Origin: Acidobacteriota bacterium
Lineage (GTDB): Bacteria; Acidobacteriota; Vicinamibacteria; Vicinamibacterales; JAHECP01
Assembly: GCA_024641665.1 (NCBI GenBank)
Contig: JAHECP010000007.1
Coordinates: forward strand, 21,847-77,135
Direction: 5' to 3'
DNA: 55,289 nt
Shown here: in pieces, positions 49,901 through 55,289 of the stretch
Layout of the letters: every line of letters starts with the position of its first letter
Position numbering within the stretch: position 1 is the stretch's first letter
Program-made: the position numbers and the translations under genes
The notes under the pieces: model-generated
The model's input: the letters and a program-made list of their open reading frames with translations, nothing else
Databases searched by the model: none
What the model was told of the DNA's origin: nothing

Positions 49901-49915
49901 GCTCGGGGCACACCA

Positions 49916-50635
49916 GTGTACAAAGCCTTGCAGTCCTCCCGGCTCTACCAGCAAATCGTGCAGCAAATCGAGGAGTCTGTGCTGTCCGGTGCACTGAAGG
50001 CAGGCGATCAACTTCCCGCCGAACGCGAACTAGCTCAGCAGTTTGGCGTGAGTCGGACGGCCGTCCGGGAGGCGGTGAAGGCGTTGCGCGAGAAAGGCCT
50101 CGTGGAGGCCTATCCCGGCCGCGGCACCTTCATTACTGACGGCACCTCGCAGGCCATCCGGCAGTCATTCGGCTTCCTGCTGAAATTCGGCGGCGTCGAG
50201 AACTCCGCCCATCTCGTCGAGGTGCGCGAGATCCTCGAGCCCGAGATCGCCGCCCGCGCCGCGACGCGCGCCCGCGACGTGCATGTCATCGCCATGCGCG
50301 AGGCGGTGGCGGCCATGGACCTCGCGTTGACCGATCCGGAGGCGTTCGTCGAGGCCGACCTCGATTTTCACCTCTCGCTGGCCGAGGCGGCCGAGAACCC
50401 GTTCATCCTGCTGTTGATCGACTCGATCGTGGGGCTGCTGCGCCAGCAGCGGAAGCGCATCTCCGACCTGGAGGGCGGCCCCGAGCGCGGACAGTTCCAC
50501 CACAAGCGCATCCTAAAGGCGGTCGAGCAGCACGACCCGAAGGCGGCGCACGAGGCCGTCCGCGCGCACCTGCAGCAGGTACGCGAGGACGCCGCAGCAG
50601 CGGTGGCGGCCGCGGGGCCGCCCGCGCCATCGTAA
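49916..50635 (+). CDS. FadR-subfamily GntR regulator (FCD domain), copy C
   Basis: A 239-residue regulator, the close paralogue of FadR-A at 22220-22957. The winged helix (QLPAERELAQQFGVSRTAVR, EAYPGRGTFIT) is almost unchanged between the two, while the FCD ligand domain is more diverged (GGVENSAHLVEVREILEPEI, EADLDFHLSLAEAAENPF). This pattern suggests the same operators but possibly different effectors. The start is GTG 49916 (YKALQSSRLY), aligned with ATG 22220 of copy A. It is divergent from the CocE-type hydrolase and precedes the dehydrogenase operon by 23 bp. Confidence 0.9.
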   Translation: MYKALQSSRLYQQIVQQIEESVLSGALKAGDQLPAERELAQQFGVSRTAVREAVKALREKGLVEAYPGRGTFITDGTSQAIRQSFGFLLKFGGVENSAHLVEVREILEPEIAARAATRARDVHVIAMREAVAAMDLALTDPEAFVEADLDFHLSLAEAAENPFILLLIDSIVGLLRQQRKRISDLEGGPERGQFHHKRILKAVEQHDPKAAHEAVRAHLQQVREDAAAAVAAAGPPAPS

Positions 50636-50658
50636 CTCTCTCTCCAGCCGGTATCGCC

Positions 50659-51540
50659 ATGGCACACGTGGGATTCGTCGGGCTCGGCGTGATGGGCAGC
50701 CAGATGGTCAAACGGCTGCTGGACAAAGGCCACACGGTCACCGGGTACAACCGCACCCGGTCGAAGGCGCAATGGCTGATCGATGCGGGGATGCGGTGGG
50801 CCGACTCGCCGCGGGCCGTCGCGCAGGCGGCGGACGTGATCCTCTCGATGGTCACCGACAGCAAGGCCCTGCTCGCGGTGACCGGGGGACCCGACGGGAT
50901 TCTCGCGGGGCTCGGGCCGGGCAAGCTCTACGTGGACATGAGCACCGTGAGCCCGGCCGCCAGCCGCGAGCTCGCCGCGCGCGTCGCCGCCGCGGGCGCG
51001 GCGATGGTGGACGCGCCGGTGTCGGGCAGCGTGATCACGCTCCAGGAAGGCAAGCTGTCGGTGATGGTCGGCGGGACCCACGAGGCCTTCGAGCGCGCGA
51101 AGCCGATCCTCCAGGACATCGGCCCGAAGGTCACGCACGTCGGCGCGAACGGTCTCGCGGTGTCGATGAAGATCGCGACCAATCTCAGCCTGGCCGTGCA
51201 GATGCTGGCCTTCAGCGAGGCGGTCCTGCTGGCCGAGAAGAACGGCATCCCGCGGGAGACGGCGGTCGACGTGCTGACCAACAGCGTCATCGCGTCGCCG
51301 ATGGTGAAGTACCGAGGTCCGTTCGTGCTGCAGATGCCCGCCGAGGCGTGGTTCAACGTGCACATGATGCAGAAGGACCTCAACCTGGCGCTCGAGATGG
51401 GTCAGCGGCTGGGCGTGCCGCTGCCCACCACCGCGGCGAGCAACGAGCTCCTGACGGCGGCGTACGGCATGGGCCTGGCGGAGCAGGACTTCGCCGTGGT
51501 CTTCGAAGTGCTCGCACGCATGGCGGGGGTGACGACATGA
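50659..51540 (+). CDS. 3-hydroxyisobutyrate dehydrogenase-family reductase (GarR/MmsB-like)
   Basis: A 293-residue beta-hydroxyacid dehydrogenase. The N-terminal dinucleotide fold is VGFVGLGVMGSQM, with the basic NRTRSKA favouring NADP. The substrate-binding signature is DAPVSGS, and the catalytic lysine sits in SMKIATNLSL. Members act on tartronate semialdehyde, 3-hydroxyisobutyrate or succinic semialdehyde. Its stop overlaps the E1-alpha start (ATGA). The upstream regulator FadR-C may control the operon, since transcription can read through a 23-bp gap. Confidence 0.9.
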   Translation: MAHVGFVGLGVMGSQMVKRLLDKGHTVTGYNRTRSKAQWLIDAGMRWADSPRAVAQAADVILSMVTDSKALLAVTGGPDGILAGLGPGKLYVDMSTVSPAASRELAARVAAAGAAMVDAPVSGSVITLQEGKLSVMVGGTHEAFERAKPILQDIGPKVTHVGANGLAVSMKIATNLSLAVQMLAFSEAVLLAEKNGIPRETAVDVLTNSVIASPMVKYRGPFVLQMPAEAWFNVHMMQKDLNLALEMGQRLGVPLPTTAASNELLTAAYGMGLAEQDFAVVFEVLARMAGVTT

Positions 51541-52535
51541 CGATTCACACGCAGGCGACACGGGCCGAGTCCGGGATCGACGCCGCGCGCGGGTTGCAGA
51601 TGTACTCGCAGATGGCGCGCATCCGCGTGTTCGAAGAGAGGGTCAACGAGCTCTACACGCGCGCCATCATGCCGGGGCTCGCCCATCTCTACATCGGGCA
51701 GGAGGCCGTCGCCGTCGGCGTCTGCGCGCAGCTCGAGCCCGACGACTACATCACCAGCACCCACCGCGGCCACGGCCACTGCCTCGCCAAGGGCGCGCAG
51801 CCGGACCGCATGTTCGCCGAGCTCCTCGGGAAGGAAGCCGGCTACTGCCGCGGCCGCGGCGGGTCGATGCACATCGCGGATCCGGCCACCGGCAACCTCG
51901 GCGCCAACGCCATCGTGGCCGGCAGCGCGGGCGTCGCGACCGGCGCGGCGTTCTCAGCGAAGTGGCGCGGCTCCGGCCAGGTGGCGGTCTGCTTCTTCGG
52001 CGAGGGCGCGCTCGGGCAGGGCGTGCTGTACGAGGTGATGAACCTGGCGCAACTCTGGCTGCTGCCGGTGGTCTACGTGTGCGAGAACAACCTCTACAAC
52101 GAGTACACGCACTATCGCGAGACGACGGCGGGCGAGGTGCTGGCGCGACCGGCGGCGTTCGGGATGCACGCCGAGCAGGTGGACGGCCAGGACGTCCGCG
52201 CCGTGTTCGCGGCGGCCGGACGGCTCGTCACGCGGGCGCGTTCGGGCGGCGGGCCGGCGTTCCTGCAATGCGACACGTATCGGTACCGGGGCCACCACGT
52301 CGGCGACATCAATCGCGTGTTCTACCGGTCCAAGGAAGAGGAGCAGGAGTGGATGACCACGCGCGATCCCCTCGCGCGGTTCGGTGACTGGCTCTGTCGG
52401 CTCGGCTTCGCCGACCCCGCCGACCTCGAGGCGTGTTTCGTGACGGCGCGCCACGAGATCGAGACGGCGGCGCAGTTCGCGCTCGACTCGCCATTTCCGG
52501 ACGCGAGTGACGTCCAGCGACACGTCTATGCCTGA
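51537..52535 (+). CDS. 2-oxoacid/acetoin dehydrogenase E1 alpha subunit (TPP-dependent)
   Basis: A 332-residue thiamine-diphosphate subunit. The family segments are GLAHLYIGQEAVAVGV, STHRGHGHCLAKG and CRGRGGSMHIAD; the TPP/Mg motif is FGEGALGQG...ENNLYNEYT; and the phosphorylation-loop region reads YRYRGHHVGD. It decarboxylates a 2-oxo acid or acetoin and passes the acyl group to E2. Sequence style is that of the acetoin/pyruvate branch, not the branched-chain branch, but I cannot tell these two apart. Coupled to genes on both sides. Confidence 0.9.
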   Translation: MTIHTQATRAESGIDAARGLQMYSQMARIRVFEERVNELYTRAIMPGLAHLYIGQEAVAVGVCAQLEPDDYITSTHRGHGHCLAKGAQPDRMFAELLGKEAGYCRGRGGSMHIADPATGNLGANAIVAGSAGVATGAAFSAKWRGSGQVAVCFFGEGALGQGVLYEVMNLAQLWLLPVVYVCENNLYNEYTHYRETTAGEVLARPAAFGMHAEQVDGQDVRAVFAAAGRLVTRARSGGGPAFLQCDTYRYRGHHVGDINRVFYRSKEEEQEWMTTRDPLARFGDWLCRLGFADPADLEACFVTARHEIETAAQFALDSPFPDASDVQRHVYA

Positions 52536-53523
52536 AACCGCTGTTCGCGAGTTGACGTTCGCCGAGGCGATCCGCGAAGCGCTCGCCGAAGAGCTGCGGC
52601 GGGACCCCCGCGTGGTCGTCCTCGGCGAGGACGTTGCGGAAGCCGGCACGCCCTTCAAGGTGCTCTCCGGCCTCGTCGAGGAGTTCGGCACGACGCGGAT
52701 CATCGACACGCCGATCTCCGAGGCAGGCTTCACCGGTCTGGCGGTCGGCGCCGCCATGACCGGGATGCGGCCCATCGTGGACATCATGTTCGGGGACTTC
52801 CTCACGCTCGTGATGGACCAGATGGTGAACCAGGCGGCGAAGATCCACTACATGTCCGGGGGGGCGCTCCAGGTGCCGATGGTGCTGCGCACGACGATGG
52901 GCGCGACCCGCCGGTCGGCGGCGCAGCACTCCCAGTCGCTGCACGCGTGGGTCAGTCACGTCCCCGGCCTGAAGGTCGTGCTGCCGTCCACCCCCTACGA
53001 CGCCAAGGGCCTCCTCAAGAGCGCGATCCGGGACCAGAACCCGGTCGTGTTCTTCGAGGACAAGATGATGTACCGCCTCAAGGGCCCGGTGCCACTCGAG
53101 GAGTACACCATCCCACTCGGCGTGGCCGACATCAAGCGCCCCGGCACGGACATCACGATCGTGGCGACCAGCAGCATGGTGCAGACGGCGATGGCCGCCG
53201 CCGAACTGCTCGAGCAGGTCGGCATCAGCGCGGAGGTCGTCGACCCGCGGACCACCTCGCCGCTCGACCGCGACACGCTCGTCGACTCGGTCAAGAAGAC
53301 CTCCCGCGCCATCGTCGTCGACGAGGGACACGAGCGCTACGGGGTCACGGCCGAGATCGCCGCGGTGATCGCCGACGGCGCGTTCTATCATCTCGACGCC
53401 CCGGTCAAGCGGCTGGGTGCGATGGACGTCCCGGTGCCGTTCTCTCCGCCGCTGGAGGACGTCACGGTGCCGACGGAAAACACGATATTCGATCTGGCCC
53501 GAACGCTCTGCGGGAAGGCGTGA
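52528..53523 (+). CDS. 2-oxoacid/acetoin dehydrogenase E1 beta subunit
   Basis: A 331-residue partner of E1 alpha. It has the transketolase-like pyrimidine-binding domain (FAEAIREALAEELRRDPRVV, LGEDVAEAGTPF, DTPISEAGFTG) and the C-terminal domain (VVDPRTTSPLDRDTLVDSVK, VVDEGHERYG). ATG 52528 (MPETAVREL) overlaps the E1-alpha stop by 8 bp; an in-frame GTG at 52507 would overlap by 29 bp and is less likely. Followed after 16 bp by the M24-fold gene. Confidence 0.9.
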   Translation: MPETAVRELTFAEAIREALAEELRRDPRVVVLGEDVAEAGTPFKVLSGLVEEFGTTRIIDTPISEAGFTGLAVGAAMTGMRPIVDIMFGDFLTLVMDQMVNQAAKIHYMSGGALQVPMVLRTTMGATRRSAAQHSQSLHAWVSHVPGLKVVLPSTPYDAKGLLKSAIRDQNPVVFFEDKMMYRLKGPVPLEEYTIPLGVADIKRPGTDITIVATSSMVQTAMAAAELLEQVGISAEVVDPRTTSPLDRDTLVDSVKKTSRAIVVDEGHERYGVTAEIAAVIADGAFYHLDAPVKRLGAMDVPVPFSPPLEDVTVPTENTIFDLARTLCGKA

Positions 53524-53539
53524 CCTGCGAGGTGAGGCG

Positions 53540-54880
53540 ATGGCCCTGAACACGTACGGCACGATGGCGGTCGACTGGGAGGCGCGCGTCGACTTCGACC
53601 GCCTGCGACGGGAACGGCTGGCGCGGGTGCGGGCGGAGCTCGAGAAGACCGAGATGGGCGCCTTGCTCTGCTTCGACATGAACAACGTGCGGTACATCAC
53701 GGCGACCCACATCGGGACGTGGGCGCAGGACAAGGCCAACCGTTTCACGCTGCTGCCCCGCGGCGACGACCCGATCCTCTGGGACTTCGGCTCGGCGGCG
53801 CGCCACCACCAGCTGCACTGCCCGTGGCTCGGCGAGCGATCCCGCGCGGGCATCTCGCTGTTGCGCGGCGCGATGTCGCCCGAGATGGGCCGCGCGGAGG
53901 ACGTGGCGCGCAAGATCCGCATCGAGCTCGAGAGCCGCGGCCTCCACAAGGCGCCCGTCGGCATCGACATCGTCGAGCCGCCCGTCCTCTTCGCGCTGCA
54001 GCGGGAAGGCTTGACGGTCGTCGACGGCCAGCAGGTGATGTCCGACGCGCGGGTGATCAAGACGCAGGACGAAGTCACGCTGCTCAACATGTCCGCCATG
54101 ATGGTGGACGCCGCGTACGACGAGCTGTACCGCGCGATGAAGCCCGGCATGCGCGAGAACGAGGCGGTGGGGCTCGTGAGCAAGGTGCTCTACGACCTCG
54201 GCTCCGAGTACGTGGAGGCGGTCAACGCAATCTCCGGCGAACGCTGCAATCCCCACCCGCACGTGTTCTCCGACCGCGTGCTGCGGCCGGGCGACCCGGT
54301 GTACTACGACATCCTCCACTCGTACATGGGCTATCGCACCTGCTACTACCGGTGCTTCTCGATCGGCTTCGGCTCCCACGCGATGGTCGACGCCTACAAA
54401 CGCTGCCGGGACTACCTCGACGCGGCCATCGAGCTGGTGCGGCCCGGGCGAACCACGGGCGAGATCGCCGCGGTCTGGCCGCGCGCGCAGGAGTTCGGCT
54501 TCCCCAACGAGGAAGCCTGCTTCGCGCTCCAGTACGGCCACGGCATCGGGCTGGCGATCTGGGAGAAGCCGGTCATCAGCCGGCTCGTGTCGCTCGACCA
54601 TCCCTACGAGCTCAAGCCGGGCATGGTCTTCGCGCTCGAGACGTTCTGGCCCTCGCGGGACGGATGGAGCGCGGCGCGCATCGAGGAGGAGATCGTCGTG
54701 ACCGAGACCGGCCACGAGGTGATCACGCGATTCCCCGCGGAGAAGCTGCTCGTGGCGGGCGCCCACTACGTCACCGTGGACGGGCCCCTGCCCACGACGC
54801 GTGAGCTCGAAGCCCCGCTGAACGCCGAGGTCGTCGACCTGATTCAGGCGGGCGCGAAGATCGAACGCGTCAAGGCCTGA
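53540..54880 (+). CDS. M24-fold (creatinase/Xaa-Pro peptidase-like) enzyme
   Basis: A 446-residue cytoplasmic protein with a creatinase N-terminal domain (LCFDMNNVRYITATHIGTW) and a pita-bread domain. Of the usual metal set, D in YYDILHSYMGY, H in GHGIGLAIWEKP, E in ALETFWP and E in RIEEEIVVTE are seen, but the second Asp (normally in SDxTR) is replaced in TCYYRCFS. Together with the long N-domain this resembles non-peptidase M24 members such as the DMSP lyase DddP, although I cannot assign that activity. It sits inside the E1-E2 operon, suggesting it makes or processes the dehydrogenase substrate. GAGGTGAGG precedes the start. Confidence 0.85.
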   Translation: MALNTYGTMAVDWEARVDFDRLRRERLARVRAELEKTEMGALLCFDMNNVRYITATHIGTWAQDKANRFTLLPRGDDPILWDFGSAARHHQLHCPWLGERSRAGISLLRGAMSPEMGRAEDVARKIRIELESRGLHKAPVGIDIVEPPVLFALQREGLTVVDGQQVMSDARVIKTQDEVTLLNMSAMMVDAAYDELYRAMKPGMRENEAVGLVSKVLYDLGSEYVEAVNAISGERCNPHPHVFSDRVLRPGDPVYYDILHSYMGYRTCYYRCFSIGFGSHAMVDAYKRCRDYLDAAIELVRPGRTTGEIAAVWPRAQEFGFPNEEACFALQYGHGIGLAIWEKPVISRLVSLDHPYELKPGMVFALETFWPSRDGWSAARIEEEIVVTETGHEVITRFPAEKLLVAGAHYVTVDGPLPTTRELEAPLNAEVVDLIQAGAKIERVKA

Positions 54881-54931
54881 CGACGCGGCACGGCGCGAGG
54901 CGAAGGGGCCTCCGCGCGAGCGAGGGTGCCC

Positions 54932-54954
54932 GGCGGGGTGAACGGATCCCCGCC
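54932..54954. terminator. Hairpin between M24 and E2 genes
   Basis: GGCGGGG (54932-54938) and CCCCGCC (54948-54954) form a 7-bp stem with a 9-nt loop, 20 bp before the E2 start. It may be an intra-operon stabiliser or attenuator. No U-tract. Confidence 0.35.
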
Positions 54955-54974
54955 AAGTCGAGTGAGGAGGCGAG

Positions 54975-55289
54975 GTGGCGACGAGCGTGGTGATGCCCGC
55001 CCTGGAGATGGCCCAGGAGACGGGTCGGCTGCTGGCCTGGCGCAAGCAGGAAGGCGAGGCCGTCACCAGAGGCGAGCCGTTGATGGAGGTCGAGACCGAC
55101 AAGGCCGTGGTCGAGGTCGAGGCCGAAGCGGATGGCGTCCTGGCGGCCGTCCGCGCCCGCGAAGGCGACGTCATCACCGTGGGCCAGACGATTGCCTGGA
55201 TCCTGGCGCCGGGCGAGGCGGTGCCGGTCGAGGAGCCGCGGCCGGTGGGCGGTCGGGCGGCGCCGGCGACGAGCCGGCGCGAGGCGCCG
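54975..55289 (+). CDS. Dihydrolipoamide acyltransferase (E2) N-terminus, cut by the window end
   Basis: The first 105 residues of an E2 component. The lipoyl domain (about 1-75) begins with a GTG start behind GAGGAGG and reads SVVMPALEMAQETGRLLAW; the lipoylated lysine is in the canonical VETDKAVVEV. The Pro/Ala/Arg-rich linker to the peripheral-subunit-binding domain starts at about residue 82. The catalytic domain lies outside the window. With the E1 subunits upstream it completes a 2-oxoacid or acetoin dehydrogenase complex; an E3 gene may follow. Confidence 0.9.
   Translation, partial: MATSVVMPALEMAQETGRLLAWRKQEGEAVTRGEPLMEVETDKAVVEVEAEADGVLAAVRAREGDVITVGQTIAWILAPGEAVPVEEPRPVGGRAAPATSRREAP

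Noticed and set aside
54975-55289. Biotin carboxyl carrier identity for the last partial gene
   Set aside because: The modified lysine is in a DKA context typical of lipoyl domains, not the MKM of biotinyl domains, and E1 genes lie just upstream.
1-55289. tRNA/rRNA genes, CRISPR arrays, transposases, phage or plasmid genes
   Set aside because: I looked for these by eye and saw none; a dedicated tRNA or repeat search could still find something short.

Overview
The window is GC-rich, gene-dense bacterial chromosome. The organism is probably an acidobacterium (Vicinamibacteria-like). This is an inference from the Oar-type TonB-dependent receptor with a carboxypeptidase-regulatory N-terminus, the CBM9/DUF5916 barrel protein, the many exported hydrolases, the Tat-exported molybdoenzyme and the HAO-like octaheme cytochrome. 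I found no rRNA, tRNA, CRISPR array, insertion sequence or phage gene.

Layout. 0.1-2.6 kb: a MerR regulator, an exported serine beta-lactamase-like hydrolase and a 37-residue membrane microprotein too short for routine ORF calling. 2.6-3.9 kb: an octaheme c-type cytochrome of the hydroxylamine-oxidoreductase family. 4.1-10.7 kb: a complete tripartite efflux operon (TetR, TolC-type channel, adaptor, RND pump) with a promoter-operator at the regulator start. 10.8-20 kb: exported hydrolases (CocE/NonD-type, class A beta-lactamase-like, gamma-glutamyltransferase), a two-subunit isoquinoline-oxidoreductase-like molybdoenzyme and a methyltransferase with a signal peptide. 20-21.4 kb: a TiaS-like protein translationally coupled to a membrane protein.

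21.4-40.8 kb is the most unusual stretch. A cassette of hydrolase gene (minus strand), divergent promoter region and FadR/GntR-type regulator (plus strand) occurs twice and has decayed reciprocally. In copy A (21.4-23.0 kb) the hydrolase is a deleted and frameshifted pseudogene while the regulator is intact. In copy B (30.6-32.3 kb) the hydrolase is intact while the regulator is a frameshifted scrap. A third copy of the promoter plus regulator (C, 49.7-50.6 kb) serves a CocE-type hydrolase, and a fourth related promoter (D, 37.1 kb) precedes the TonB-dependent receptor. Downstream of promoter B, on the same strand, lie a carboxymuconolactone-decarboxylase-like protein, four tandem exported alpha/beta hydrolases that share an extra cysteine pair, and a DUF5916 outer-membrane protein. 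Then come an M24-fold protein lacking metal ligands, the TonB receptor, a Tat-exported amidohydrolase, a double NTF2-like protein and an amidase shell without its catalytic core. Together this looks like a regulon for uptake and extracytoplasmic hydrolysis of an unknown substrate, perhaps aromatic or ester-linked.

40.9-55.3 kb is central catabolism. An FCD-type GntR regulator with sulfolactate-lyase-like SuyA/SuyB (UxaA family) is divergent from a coupled operon: Gfo/Idh oxidoreductase, creatininase-family hydrolase, cupin, D-2-hydroxyacid dehydrogenase and a DctA-type dicarboxylate symporter. After CocE hydrolase C and FadR-C there is an operon of GarR-like reductase, 2-oxoacid dehydrogenase E1 alpha and E1 beta, an M24-fold protein and a lipoyl-bearing E2 cut by the window end. 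Regulators, transporters and dehydrogenases fit organic-acid use; the actual substrates cannot be read from the sequence.
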